Below, piece by piece: positions 1 to 8,834 of a stretch of 35,374 nucleotides of DNA; position 1 is the stretch's first letter, and every line of letters starts with the position of its first letter. Below the pieces are notes generated by a model. It did no database searches, was not told the DNA's origin, and saw nothing but the letters and a program-made list of their open reading frames with translations. Made by a program: the position numbers and the translations under genes. The stretch is taken from assembly GCA_022825825.1 (NCBI GenBank), contig JAJDWA010000043.1, positions 1 to 35,374 on the forward strand. Reading direction: 5' to 3'. This stretch comes from Candidatus Poribacteria bacterium (lineage in GTDB: Bacteria > Poribacteria > WGA-4E > WGA-3G).

Positions 1-2
1 CT

Positions 3-3000
3 GCGACGGATTCTGAAGACGATCCATTCACTTATAGTCTCAGTGGCATCGATGCAAAGGCTTTTCGTATTAATAGCAAGACCGGGCAGCTAAAGACAAA
101 AGCTCCCCTTGACTATGAGACAAAGTCTACCTATACTGTTACAATTACAGCAGATGATAGGAATGGGGGCAGTGCGTCTATTGCTGTCACAATCAATATC
201 ACTGATATCAATGAACAGCCTGTAAACAACGCTCCTGTGTTCACAGAGGGCAGCAACACCACACGATCAATCGCTGAAAACACGAATGCTGGTGTTGATA
301 TCGGCACGCCTGTTTCTGCGACTGATGCGGATGGAGATACATTCACTTATGGGCTCAGCGGCATAGATGCCAATGCTTTTATTGTTGATAGCAGCACCGG
401 ACAGTTGAAGACAAGTGCTCCCCTTGACTATGAGACAAAGTCTATCTATACTGTTACAATTACAGCAGATGATAGGAATGGGGGCAGTGCGTCTATTGCT
501 GTCACAATCAATATCACTGATATCAATGAACAGCCCGTAAACAACGCTCCTGTGTTCACAGAGGGCAGCAGCACTACGCGCTCGGTTGCTGAAAACACGA
601 ATGCTGGTGTTGATATCGGCACGCCTGTTTCTGCGACTGATGCGGATGGGGATACACTCACTTATAGACTCAGCGGCATAGATGCCAATGCTTTTATTGT
701 TGATAGCAGCACTGGACAGTTGAAGACAAGTGCTACGCTTGACTATGAGACAAAGCCCAGCTATACTGTTACAATTACAGCCTTTGATGGGAATGGGGGC
801 AGTGCGTCTATTGCTGTCACAATCAATATCACTGATATCAATGAACAACCCGTAAACCAAGATCCTATCAATGAACCGGTAGTAAACAACGCCCCCGTGT
901 TCACAGAAGGGAGCAGCACCACACGCTCCGTTGCTAAAAACGCTGCAAACGGTGTGAATATCGGCAGTGCTGTCGCTGCGACTGATCCGGATGGAGATGA
1001 ACTTACGTATAGCCTTGGTGGCACTCATGCAAATGATTTTTCTATTGATAGCAAAACCGGGCAGTTGAAGACAAACGCTGCGTTTAACTCTGAGACAAAC
1101 GCTGCGTTTAACTCTGAGATAAATGCTGGTGGTGCTGTCGGGCAGGTGCAGACAAGATCTACCCTTAACTATCAGATACAGACTGCATACACCCTCACAA
1201 TTACAGCAGATGATGGAAAGGGTGGTAGTGCGTCTATCACTGTCAAAATCAGTGTCGGTAATGTTAACGAACTGGGTGGAAACAACGTCCCCGTGTTCAC
1301 GGAGGGAAGCGGCACCACACGATCAATCGCTGAAAACACGAATGCTGGTGTTGATATCGGCACGCCTGTTGCAGCAACTGATGTGGATGGGGATACACTC
1401 ACTTATAGCCTCGGTGGTATAGATGCAAACGCTTTTGTTATGGATAGCACAGAAGGGCAGCTAAAGACAAGTGCTGCGATCGACTATGAGACAAAGCCCA
1501 CCTACACCATCACAATTACTGCAGCTGATGGGAATGGGGGCAGCGCGTTTATTACGGTCACCGTTAATGTCACAAACGTAAACGAAGCCCCGGTATTCAA
1601 GGAGGGAAGCAGCACAACGCGCTCGGTCGATGAAAACGCAGAGAGTCGCGTCGATATTGGCAGTGCAATCACCGCTACTGATCCTGAAGGGGGGACAGTC
1701 ACTTATAGTCTCGGCGGCATAGATGCAAATGCTTTTATTCTTGATAGCAGTGCCGGTAGTTTAAAGACAAGTGCTGCACTTGACTATGAGACAAAGTCCA
1801 GCTATACCGTCATAATTATAGCAGATGATGGCGATGGTAAAAGCGCGTCTATTACGGTCACGATTAATATCAATGACATCAATGAACCGAAAACAACACC
1901 ATTACCTAATGTCCCAAACAGGCCCCCTGCGTTCCCGGAGGGAAGCAGCACCACACGATCTATTGCTGAAAACTCGAGGGACGGCACCCTTATCGGCAAA
2001 CCTGTCGCAGCGATTGATCCAGATGGTGATAGACTCACATACTCTCTCGGTGGTACCGATTCGCATGTTTTTAGTTTTGATATTGGGACTGCTCAGTTGA
2101 AGGTACTTGAAGTGCTTGATTATGAAACCAAGTCTACCTATTCTGTCGTCGTTGTAGCCAATGATGGGAGGGCGGGGCATAGCAGACTTATGACCGTCAC
2201 GGTGAACGTCACAAACGTAAACGACAACGCCCCCGTGTTCACGGAGAGTGGCAGCATAACACGTTCCATTGCAGAAAGGACAGCGAGTGGTACCAATATC
2301 GGCTCTCCTGTTTCTGCGACTGATGCGGATGGAGATAAACTTAGTTATAGTCTCAGCGGCATTGATGCAAGTAGTTTTAGTATTAATAGCAGCACCGGCC
2401 AGTTGCAGACAAAAGCTGCACTTGACTATAAGAAAAAGTCCATCTATTACGTCACAGTTCAAGCCACTGATTCTCAAACTCAGATCTCTGTCTCCGTCAC
2501 CATTAATGTCACAGAAGTAAACAGCGCACCTGCGTTTGCAGAGGGAAGCAGCACCACACGATCTATTGCTGAAAACTCGAGGGACGGCACCCCTATCGGC
2601 AAACCTGTCGCTGCGATTGATCCAGATGGTGATAGACTCACATACTCTCTCGGTGGTACCGATTCGAGTGTTTTTAGTTTTGATATTGGGACCGGTCAGT
2701 TGAAGGTACTTGAAGCGCTTGATTATGAAACCAAGTCTACCTATTCTGTCGTCGTTGTAGCCAATGATGGGAGGGCGGGGCATAGCAGGCTTATTGACGT
2801 CACGGTGAATCTTACAAACGTAAACGACAACGCCCCCGTGTTCACGGAGAGTGGCAGCATAACACGTTCCATTGCAGAAAGGACAGCGAGTGGTACCAAT
2901 ATCGGTTCTCCTGTTTCTGCAACTGATGCGGATGGAGATACACTCACTTATAGTATCAGTGGGACCGATGCGGATTCGTTCAGTATTGATAGCAGTACCG

Positions 3001-4430
3001 GCCAGTTGAAGACAAAAGCTGCACTGAACTATGAGACAAAAAACACCTATTTTTTCAGAATTCGAGTCACTGATTCTCAAACCGAGATCGTTAACACTGT
3101 CATCATTAATATCACAAACGTAAACGACAACGTCCCCGTGTTCACGGAGGGAAGCAGCACCTCACGTTCTATTGCTGAAAATACGGTGAGTGGGACCAAT
3201 ATCGGCACGCCTGTTGCAGCCACTGATGTGGATGGGGATACACTCACTTATAGTTTCAGTAGCACGACTTTCCTTCGTCTTGATAGTAACGGTTTTCTGA
3301 TCCCCATTAGCAGCGATACGGAATCGTTTAGTATTGATAGCAGCACCGGTCAGTTGCAGACAAAAGCTGCACTTGACTATGAGACAAAAGCCAGCTATAC
3401 CCTCACAATTACAGCAGATGATGGCAAGGGGGGTAGTGCATCTATTGATGTCACGATGAATGTTACAAACGTAAACGAGGCACCGGTGTTCACCGATGGG
3501 AGTAGTACAACCCGTTCTATTGCTGAAAACACGGCGAGTGGTACCAATATCGGCACCCCTGTTTCTGCGACTGATGGGGATGGGGATACACTTACATATG
3601 TTCTCGGTGGCACGGATGTGCTTTCCTTCAGTATTGATAGCAGCACCGGACAGCTGAAGACAAAAGCTGCACTTGACTATGAAAAGAAAACCAGCTATTC
3701 CATCAGAATTACAGTATATGATGGTACAATTTCAGCTGCAGGAGAGGAGGATGACAATGGTAACAGCGCATCTATTAGTGTCACGGTGAATGTCACAAAC
3801 GTAAACGAAGCACCTGTGTTTAATGAGGGAAGCAGTGCCACACGATCGATTGTTGAAACCGCGTTAGTCGCCACCGACATCGGTAGTCCCATCACAGCAA
3901 AAGATCCTGATGAAGGAGATGAGCCTACTTACTCCCTCTCCGGCACTCGTTCTAGTCGCTTTAGTATTGATTGGCACACTGGACAGTTGAAAACGTCTTA
4001 TTCGTTTTATCTCTTTAATATTGGAGAATCCCTTACCGTGAAAGTCACAGCCACTGACGGTGTCCTCTCATCCTCCATTAATGTCACGATCAATGTCGTT
4101 GCACCATCAAGCGCACCAGTTGCTCAGCAATCACCTGCTAAAACTGCTCTGTTAGCCAACTATCCGAATCCGTTTAACCCGGAAACATGGATCCCATATC
4201 AGTTGTCCACATCGGCTGAGGTTACATTGGCGATCTACAATGTGAAAGGTGAAATGGTTCGGCAGTTGGCGTTAGGGCATAAAGCTGCGGGGAGCTACCT
4301 TAGCAGAAGCCGTGCGATCCATTGGGATGGTAAAAATCAATCCGGTGAGAAGGTCTCGACAGGAGTATATTTCTATCGTCTTACTGCTGGGGATTTCTCT
4401 GCAACACGCAAGATGTTGATCCTCAAGTAA
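3..4430 (+). CDS. Cadherin-repeat secreted protein, 5' end outside window
   Basis: The frame is open from base 3, so the start lies upstream; 1475 residues are visible. About 13 cadherin-like domains of roughly 100 residues follow each other, the first one cut. Each has a head like TRSIAENT, a calcium-site-like ATDADGDTLTYSLSG, a TGQLKT..LDYET strand and a TVTVNVTNVNE linker. These acidic D-x-D/N-x-D and linker motifs are typical of calcium-dependent adhesion modules. The last ~95 residues (from about 1380, YPNPFNPETWIPYQL to RKMLILK) form a FlgD-like/type IX-like C-terminal sorting domain, which implies export and surface attachment. The role is probably adhesion or cell-surface architecture; the ligand is unknown. 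Repeats 7-8 and 9-10 are a recent DNA-level duplication. A strong terminator follows at 4459. Confidence 0.9.
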   Translation, partial: ATDSEDDPFTYSLSGIDAKAFRINSKTGQLKTKAPLDYETKSTYTVTITADDRNGGSASIAVTINITDINEQPVNNAPVFTEGSNTTRSIAENTNAGVDIGTPVSATDADGDTFTYGLSGIDANAFIVDSSTGQLKTSAPLDYETKSIYTVTITADDRNGGSASIAVTINITDINEQPVNNAPVFTEGSSTTRSVAENTNAGVDIGTPVSATDADGDTLTYRLSGIDANAFIVDSSTGQLKTSATLDYETKPSYTVTITAFDGNGGSASIAVTINITDINEQPVNQDPINEPVVNNAPVFTEGSSTTRSVAKNAANGVNIGSAVAATDPDGDELTYSLGGTHANDFSIDSKTGQLKTNAAFNSETNAAFNSEINAGGAVGQVQTRSTLNYQIQTAYTLTITADDGKGGSASITVKISVGNVNELGGNNVPVFTEGSGTTRSIAENTNAGVDIGTPVAATDVDGDTLTYSLGGIDANAFVMDSTEGQLKTSAAIDYETKPTYTITITAADGNGGSAFITVTVNVTNVNEAPVFKEGSSTTRSVDENAESRVDIGSAITATDPEGGTVTYSLGGIDANAFILDSSAGSLKTSAALDYETKSSYTVIIIADDGDGKSASITVTININDINEPKTTPLPNVPNRPPAFPEGSSTTRSIAENSRDGTLIGKPVAAIDPDGDRLTYSLGGTDSHVFSFDIGTAQLKVLEVLDYETKSTYSVVVVANDGRAGHSRLMTVTVNVTNVNDNAPVFTESGSITRSIAERTASGTNIGSPVSATDADGDKLSYSLSGIDASSFSINSSTGQLQTKAALDYKKKSIYYVTVQATDSQTQISVSVTINVTEVNSAPAFAEGSSTTRSIAENSRDGTPIGKPVAAIDPDGDRLTYSLGGTDSSVFSFDIGTGQLKVLEALDYETKSTYSVVVVANDGRAGHSRLIDVTVNLTNVNDNAPVFTESGSITRSIAERTASGTNIGSPVSATDADGDTLTYSISGTDADSFSIDSSTGQLKTKAALNYETKNTYFFRIRVTDSQTEIVNTVIINITNVNDNVPVFTEGSSTSRSIAENTVSGTNIGTPVAATDVDGDTLTYSFSSTTFLRLDSNGFLIPISSDTESFSIDSSTGQLQTKAALDYETKASYTLTITADDGKGGSASIDVTMNVTNVNEAPVFTDGSSTTRSIAENTASGTNIGTPVSATDGDGDTLTYVLGGTDVLSFSIDSSTGQLKTKAALDYEKKTSYSIRITVYDGTISAAGEEDDNGNSASISVTVNVTNVNEAPVFNEGSSATRSIVETALVATDIGSPITAKDPDEGDEPTYSLSGTRSSRFSIDWHTGQLKTSYSFYLFNIGESLTVKVTATDGVLSSSINVTINVVAPSSAPVAQQSPAKTALLANYPNPFNPETWIPYQLSTSAEVTLAIYNVKGEMVRQLALGHKAAGSYLSRSRAIHWDGKNQSGEKVSTGVYFYRLTAGDFSATRKMLILK
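1930..2940 (+). repeat. Tandem 603-bp duplication inside the cadherin gene
   Basis: Two adjacent blocks of about 603 bp (201 codons, two cadherin domains each) are nearly identical. The phrase around the codons for ENSRDGT occurs near 1975 and again 603 bp later. The following ESGSITRSIAERTASGT segment is also duplicated at the same offset. The spacing preserves the reading frame. The other repeats in the gene are more diverged, so this is the youngest expansion. Confidence 0.85.
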
Positions 4431-4458
4431 TTCGGTTCTAAACCGAAAAAACGTTACA

Positions 4459-4493
4459 GGGGAAGGTTGCTAAAACCTTCCCCTATTTATTTT
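4459..4493 (+). terminator. Rho-independent terminator of the cadherin gene
   Basis: A perfect 10-bp stem GGGGAAGGTT/AACCTTCCCC with a 5-nt loop (gctaa) is followed by tatttatttt. It starts 29 bp after the TAA stop of the cadherin gene, the expected position for an intrinsic terminator. Confidence 0.9.
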
Positions 4494-4494
4494 C

Positions 4495-4643
4495 TCAATT
4501 TAGCGGTCCACACCCTGGTAGGTGCGTTTTGTAAACGCGCCGTTAGACGCTTTTCAGCATAGGGACAGGTGCGTTTCCAAAACGCGCCTACCTTTGGGTC
4601 TTAAATCGGGCTTAGAAAGTGGGCGGGATTTATCAAACTCATG
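4495..4643 (+). repeat. MITE-like repeat, copy A
   Basis: About 149 bp starting TCAATTTAGCGGTCC, holding two palindromes of the GGTGCGTTTT..AAACGCGCC type and ending GGCTTAGAAAG...TATCAAACTCATG. The reverse complement of 5415-5557 matches it over nearly its full length, with small indels. The pair is therefore an inverted repeat on either side of infA. No coding potential is seen. Confidence 0.8.
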
Positions 4644-4702
4644 TTTTCTTAAACTTCATTCAAGGGGAATGCGAAGTCCTGTTTTTATAGAAAACGAGAT
4701 AT

Positions 4703-4808
4703 TATGGTGGATATTAGAATTAATGAGACACTTTGCACCAGCACGGTTAGAAAACCGTGCCTACCGCGGGAGGGCGAAAGTGTGTATTTATTTCTAAGCT
4801 TTACTATA
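4703..4808. mobile_element. MITE, TATAGT family, copy 1
   Basis: A 106-bp element with imperfect 31-bp terminal inverted repeats. The left end is TATGGTGGATATTAGAATTA..GACACTT; the right end, reverse complemented, starts TATAGTAAAGCTTAGAAATA and ends CACACTT. The interior is one palindrome, CACGGTT-agaa-AACCGTG. The same ends occur at 7606, 8732 and 31212. It is too short for a transposase. Confidence 0.75.
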
Positions 4809-4817
4809 ACAAATTGG

Positions 4818-4840
4818 GGGCAGAGGATAAACCTCTGCCC
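4818..4840. repeat. Hairpin repeat GGGCAGAGG/CCTCTGCCC
   Basis: A perfect 9-bp stem with a 5-nt loop (ataaa) and no T-run, so it looks more like a REP-type hairpin than an intrinsic terminator. Short degenerate direct repeats (cactaagtgtcacac, cactaagtgccacac) follow at about 4857-4908. The rest of 4841-5052 shows no gene. Confidence 0.55.
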
Positions 4841-5052
4841 GGTCAGAAAGTGTGCGACACTAAGTGTCACACCAAAGGGCGTAACACTAAGTGCCACACC
4901 TCCTCTGATTTGCTAACATAACAAATACCTCCTTTTCCGCAATACAGCGGTAATAGGATACCACTACCATTAAAAATGATAATGATTCACCTATACACAT
5001 TTTCGGATGCACTTTTTCTGTGTATTGCGAAAAAAACTGCCAAAAAACGTAC

Positions 5053-5331
5053 TTATGCGCCCGGATTTCGCCAGACAATTCGTCCACGCGTCAGATCATA
5101 AGGCGAAAGTTCAACAGTAACCTGATCGCCTGGAAGTACCCAAATTTTGTGTCGCATCATTTTGCCGGCAAGATATGCTACAACTTTATGATCGTTTTCT
5201 GTCAGTTCCACATGAAAAAGGTTTCCCGGTAGAGATTCTAAAACGACCCCGGGCACACGGATGGCTGAATCTTTTGTTGATTCTAAGCTTTCTTGCATTA
5301 TGTCTTCCTGTGTTTTGTCTTTTCTTTTCAT
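5053..5331 (-). CDS. infA: Translation initiation factor IF-1
   Basis: This small S1/OB-fold protein binds the 30S A site during initiation. The family core is clear: [19 protein letters not shown], then [11 protein letters not shown], then [20 protein letters not shown] near the C-terminus. IF-1 is usually about 72 residues; this chain has an extra charged N-terminus. Start choice: ATG at 5331 has GGAGGG 10 nt upstream, and ATG at 5298 has AGGA 7 nt upstream and gives a near-standard 81 residues. ATG at 5349 has no ribosome site of its own. I prefer 5331 but 5298 is equally plausible. The gene stands alone between inverted copies of one repeat, away from the ribosomal-protein cluster where infA is often found. 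Confidence 0.92.
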   Translation of the reverse strand: MKRKDKTQEDIMQESLESTKDSAIRVPGVVLESLPGNLFHVELTENDHKVVAYLAGKMMRHKIWVLPGDQVTVELSPYDLTRGRIVWRNPGA

Positions 5332-5411
5332 CTTTTTTACTCCCTCCATATTTAACTATTTGTTGTAACGTAAATGTGCGATTCGATCTATTTAGTAAGT
5401 TATTTGAGAGT

Positions 5412-5621
5412 AACGTGAGTTTGATAATCCCGTCCGCTTTCTAAGCCCGACTTAGGCACCTGGTAGGCGCGTTTTCTAAACGCGCCTGTGTCTGTGCTGA
5501 AGATTGTCTAACGGCGCGTTTGGAAAACGCGCCTACCAGGGGGACCGCTAAATTGACGCATAAGGTTTCGCTGTGCTTTATCCAACGGACTATACTCAAT
5601 CTAATTATCAAACTCACGTTA
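5412..5621. mobile_element. MITE with perfect 18-bp inverted ends, containing repeat copy B
   Basis: TAACGTGAGTTTGATAAT at 5412-5429 is matched exactly by its reverse complement at 5604-5621, giving a 210-bp element. Inside (5415-5557) is an inverted copy of the 4495-4643 repeat with two GGCGCGTTT..AAACGCGCC palindromes. No ORF of note. It fills most of the gap between infA and the next gene; bases 5622-5714 show nothing recognisable. Confidence 0.75.
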
Positions 5622-5714
5622 GATATAACAAATCTTTAGCGAGTCAACCATTAAGTAATCTTGCCTTAACACCTGATTGGATTCACTTTATTAACGAATT
5701 GTTTAATAAAAAAG

Positions 5715-5743
5715 TTGACATGTCTCTTAAAAATTGTTAAGAT
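5715..5743 (+). promoter_or_regulatory. Sigma70-type promoter of the first PhyH gene
   Basis: TTGACA at 5715-5720, a 17-bp spacer, then TAAGAT at 5738-5743. Transcription would start near 5750, about 45 nt before the ATG at 5794. Confidence 0.75.
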
Positions 5744-5793
5744 ATATTGGAATATTTGGTTACTCGGAATGTCGTATTCAAGGAGAAAAAATA

Positions 5794-6597
5794 ATGAGCC
5801 AAGCGTTACCACTCATAGCGTATCCTGACCTTGAAAACCAGGTCAAGGCAATGGAAGAAGATGGGTATGCTTATCTGCCACAGGTTATCAATGCGGAAGA
5901 ACTTGCAGAACTCCGCGATGCAATGGATAGATTAACAGCAATTCCTGATAGTTTTGATAGGCACAGTGAACCAGAAAATGGCAGCGGTTTTCTTAACAAA
6001 CATATAAATAATGCTTTTAATCGTGATACAGTTTTCTTGCACTACCTTGACAGGTCGCCTGTCATTGAGTTAGCGGAAGCCGTTCACGGCGGCGATTGCC
6101 ATGTGATTGGCATGACTGCATGGATAACAGGCCCTGGCCGTCCCGACCAGGGGTTACATTCAGATTGGGTGCCTATCTCGCTCCCCGCCGACGTTTTAGA
6201 AGACCCGCGCGTTAAGGTGCCAATTTACATCACCACCGCTCATTATTACTTAGATGATCTTTACGAGGATCTTGGTCCAACGAAGTTTGTTCCCGGCAGT
6301 CACCTTTCTGGGCGAAGACCTGATGGCGAAACAGAGTGGAAGGGTGCCAAGGAACAAAGCATTCTCTGCAACGGTGGTGACGTCGTCCTCTTTAGGAGTG
6401 AAGTTTGGCATAGAGGCACTGCAAACCGTAGTAACCAAACCCGCTATCTGTTACAGGTGCATTACGCTAACCGTATGATAACACAGAAATTTCCACCCTA
6501 CCTGAATCGGTTTCAGTTCAATGAATCAATTTTAGAACAGGCAACAGAACGCCAACAGCGACTGATGGGAAATCATCGTCCCGGTGCTTATGATTAA
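5794..6597 (+). CDS. Phytanoyl-CoA dioxygenase (PhyH) family protein
   Basis: A predicted Fe(II)/2-oxoglutarate-dependent oxygenase of 267 residues. The double-stranded beta-helix metal ligands are visible: H122 and D124 (GLHSDW) and distal H206 (EVWHRGT), with a likely 2-oxoglutarate-binding Arg in NQTRY about ten residues later. PVSGSH-like text appears as KFVPGSH. The family hydroxylates small molecules using O2 and 2-oxoglutarate; the substrate here cannot be read from the sequence. The start at 5794 is chosen over an upstream in-frame ATG at 5734 because AAGGAG lies 8 nt before it and the promoter -10 overlaps the longer version. No signal peptide, so cytoplasmic. Confidence 0.9.
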   Translation: MSQALPLIAYPDLENQVKAMEEDGYAYLPQVINAEELAELRDAMDRLTAIPDSFDRHSEPENGSGFLNKHINNAFNRDTVFLHYLDRSPVIELAEAVHGGDCHVIGMTAWITGPGRPDQGLHSDWVPISLPADVLEDPRVKVPIYITTAHYYLDDLYEDLGPTKFVPGSHLSGRRPDGETEWKGAKEQSILCNGGDVVLFRSEVWHRGTANRSNQTRYLLQVHYANRMITQKFPPYLNRFQFNESILEQATERQQRLMGNHRPGAYD

Positions 6598-6650
6598 TGT
6601 GACGGGGAATTTTTGAGTGAAAGGACCTCTGATGAGGACATCAGTCTCTC

Positions 6651-7571
6651 TTGAATAGAAAAGAATCTGTCGGGACACCCCCAATTCGACATGTTATCAG
6701 CGAGGACCCTAACGGGAAGATTATTGCTCTCAGCTTGTTCCTCGCTTTTCTTTGGGGTGGGAATTCGCTTGCAATTAAAGTCGGTTTGGATGATATATCC
6801 CCGATGGCATTGGCATTTCTACGTTTTGTTCTCGGCCTCGTCGTTGTTGGTGGGTGGGCGCTTTATCGTAGAATTCCGCTCGGGTTAAAACCGGGAGAAT
6901 TCTCCCGCCTGCTATTGCTCACCGCGATTTTCATATTCCAAATCATTGTGTTGAACACTGGCACTATGTTTACGACAGCCTCACGTTCAACTATCTTTGT
7001 TAACGTATATCCATTCTTTACCGCACTTTTTGCGCATTTCTGGATTCCGGGGGAACGCCTCTCTCTAACAAAAACATTCGGAATCATCGTTGCTTTCAGC
7101 GGTGTTTTCGTAACCGTCGCGCCAGATCTCGGAAACGGTGAAACGAGCATCCTTGGAGACCTTCTGGTGCTTGCGAGCGGATGTTTTTTAGGGCTACGAG
7201 TAGTCGTGACGAAACTTTTAGTCCAATCAATTCACCCGTATCGGCTCCTGGTATGGTACTTAAGTTTGAGTCTACCGGTCTATGCTGTCCTGAGTTTACT
7301 GTTTGAAAGCAATAAAACATTCCAATTAACACTTGCGAGTGGTGCAGCGCTTCTTTATCAAGGGGGTGTTGTTGCAGGCTACTGTTTTTTGGCGTGGACA
7401 GCAATCCTTGAAAGATATAGTGCAAGTAAACTTGTTGTCCTCTTTTTTGTTACACCCCTATCGGGAGTCCTGTTTAGTCACCTGCTTTTAGGTGATGAAT
7501 TAACGTTTAGTTTGTTGACTGGTTCTGTTCTGGTAGCAGCTGGGATATATCTTGTGAATATGCGGCGTTAA
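6651..7571 (+). CDS. EamA/DMT-family transporter
   Basis: A 306-residue integral membrane protein with about ten hydrophobic segments in two similar halves. The first half has FLWGGNSLAIKVGLDDISP and ALAFLRFVLGLVV; the second ends in VVLFFVTPLSGVLFSHLLLG and GSVLVAAGIYLVNM, both characteristic of EamA repeats. The family exports or imports small metabolites; the substrate is not predictable. The start is TTG at 6651, since no ATG in this frame precedes the first helix; GAGGA lies about 13 nt upstream. It begins 53 bp after the PhyH stop and could share its transcript. Confidence 0.88.
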   Translation: MNRKESVGTPPIRHVISEDPNGKIIALSLFLAFLWGGNSLAIKVGLDDISPMALAFLRFVLGLVVVGGWALYRRIPLGLKPGEFSRLLLLTAIFIFQIIVLNTGTMFTTASRSTIFVNVYPFFTALFAHFWIPGERLSLTKTFGIIVAFSGVFVTVAPDLGNGETSILGDLLVLASGCFLGLRVVVTKLLVQSIHPYRLLVWYLSLSLPVYAVLSLLFESNKTFQLTLASGAALLYQGGVVAGYCFLAWTAILERYSASKLVVLFFVTPLSGVLFSHLLLGDELTFSLLTGSVLVAAGIYLVNMRR

Positions 7572-7605
7572 TAAATATTACCGAATTAATAACTTAATCT
7601 TCATT

Positions 7606-7779
7606 TATAGTAAACTTTAGAATTAATTGGACATTTCCTCTGTCCGAGCGATCTCCGAATCGCGACTAAACTTAGGAGCAGTCGGGAATCCAAATCAACG
7701 GTATGAATGCGCGTATGGCATTCCCCGGAGTTCTCTCCTACAATTTAGGAATGTAGCGTTAATTCTAATCTCTACTATA
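7606..7779. mobile_element. MITE, TATAGT family, copy 2
   Basis: About 174 bp. The left end is TATAGTAAACTTTAGAATTA; the right end, reverse complemented, is TATAGTAGAGATTAGAATTA. The interior holds a REP-like stretch (AAATCAACGGTATGAATGC ... GGCATTCC) that recurs in the 23295 element. No coding potential. Confidence 0.7.
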
Positions 7780-7795
7780 GTTTGTGCATATTCGT

Positions 7796-7816
7796 CCGCA
7801 AACTAAAAGTTTGCGG
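7796..7816. repeat. Hairpin CCGCAAACT/AGTTTGCGG
   Basis: A perfect 9-bp stem with a 3-nt loop, just downstream of the minus-strand PhyH gene that ends at 7849. No U-run follows on either strand, so it reads as a REP-like palindrome. A related AAACTAACAGTTTG core appears in the 31212 MITE. Confidence 0.5.
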
Positions 7817-7848
7817 TACAAAGACTTGGACCGAACTCACGTTAAGGA

Positions 7849-8712
7849 TTAAGTTGAAATAACACCTTTTTCCTCAAGCCATACTTTCAAAGGGACATCT
7901 GCATCCTTTGGAGAGAAATGCCCATTTGCATTGGTACTGCCGCCAAGCAGCTGTTGCCGAATTGGATCGTTCTGTTCAAAAATCTCTGATGGAATTGTCA
8001 TATCATCTTTGCTGCGCAGCCACCGATATCCGTATCCGTAAAATAGTCCTTTGCGTGTGATGTCTGAATCGTTTTCACTACGTGCATGCCATATACGTCG
8101 GTCAAAGAAGACAGCATCGCCAGGTTTGCAGCAAACTGCAGTAGCACCTTCAGGAAGTGAACCGTCTTTTGGTCGTTCAAGTGTATCCCACAGGTGGCTT
8201 CCGGGGATAACATAAAAATTTCCCCGCCCTTGCGCTGAGCAGTCTGAAAGCCAGTAGACGACTTTGATGGATAAACGGGGACGCGGAGAACTTTCAATTT
8301 CAATGTTAACACGCCCACTATCCTGATGCCAACCGAGTGGCGACCTATTACCACGTGAAGATTCAGGGCGTGGCGGCGTAATAATAAAATGGCTATGGTA
8401 AGAGTAGATATTCCACCCCAAAATACCCCATACCTTCGGAAAAGTCTTATACCAATCCAAAACGTTGATAAAGATTTGGTCTTTACCAAGAAAATTCGGA
8501 TAGAAAAAGTTGTCGTGTGGTGTCATCCGTCTTTTGGTGTATGGGTCATATTCAGCATCTAAATGCGTTTTATAGATAGCATCAAGGCGTTGTTCTAACT
8601 GGACAACAATTTCTAAAGGCAGTGCGTCTTCAACGGTAAAATACCCATCTGCATTTAACGCACAGAGTTGATCGTCAGTAATTTGATGCTGGAGATGGCG
8701 TTCGTCAAGCAT
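7849..8712 (-). CDS. Phytanoyl-CoA dioxygenase (PhyH) family protein
   Basis: A predicted Fe(II)/2-oxoglutarate oxygenase of 287 residues. Metal ligands: H129 and D131 in GWHQDSGR, distal H209 in RIWHARSEN, followed by an Arg in DITRKG. The NFYVIPGSH segment is the usual PhyH signature before the distal histidine. It differs strongly from the first PhyH gene in this window, so the two probably act on different substrates. AGGAGGG lies 6 nt before the ATG at 8712. A MITE occupies 8732-8830, immediately upstream. It may have replaced or moved the promoter. Confidence 0.9.
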   Translation of the reverse strand: MLDERHLQHQITDDQLCALNADGYFTVEDALPLEIVVQLEQRLDAIYKTHLDAEYDPYTKRRMTPHDNFFYPNFLGKDQIFINVLDWYKTFPKVWGILGWNIYSYHSHFIITPPRPESSRGNRSPLGWHQDSGRVNIEIESSPRPRLSIKVVYWLSDCSAQGRGNFYVIPGSHLWDTLERPKDGSLPEGATAVCCKPGDAVFFDRRIWHARSENDSDITRKGLFYGYGYRWLRSKDDMTIPSEIFEQNDPIRQQLLGGSTNANGHFSPKDADVPLKVWLEEKGVIST

Positions 8713-8731
8713 CTCTTTAGCCCTCCTAAAT

Positions 8732-8830
8732 TACGGTTAATTTTAGAATTAATTAGACAATCTATACCAGCGAGGTTAGGAAACCGCGTCTACCGTGGGA
8801 AGAAGGTGCTTATTTTTATAATTTACCATA
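8732..8830. mobile_element. MITE, TATAGT family, copy 3
   Basis: About 99 bp between two minus-strand genes. The left end is TACGGTTAATTTTAGAATTA; the right end, reverse complemented, is TATGGTAAATTATAAAAATA. The centre is the palindrome GAGGTTaggaAACCGCG. It spans nearly the whole intergenic region upstream of the 7849-8712 gene. Confidence 0.7.
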
Positions 8831-8834
8831 ATCG

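Noticed and set aside
1902..3080. Long minus-strand ORF opposite the cadherin gene
   Set aside because: It mirrors the repeated cadherin codons, has no family resemblance, and similar antisense frames recur with each repeat.
4971..4990. Fur-box-like AAATGATAATGATT
   Set aside because: Only part of the 19-bp consensus matches and it lies downstream of infA with no iron-related gene nearby.
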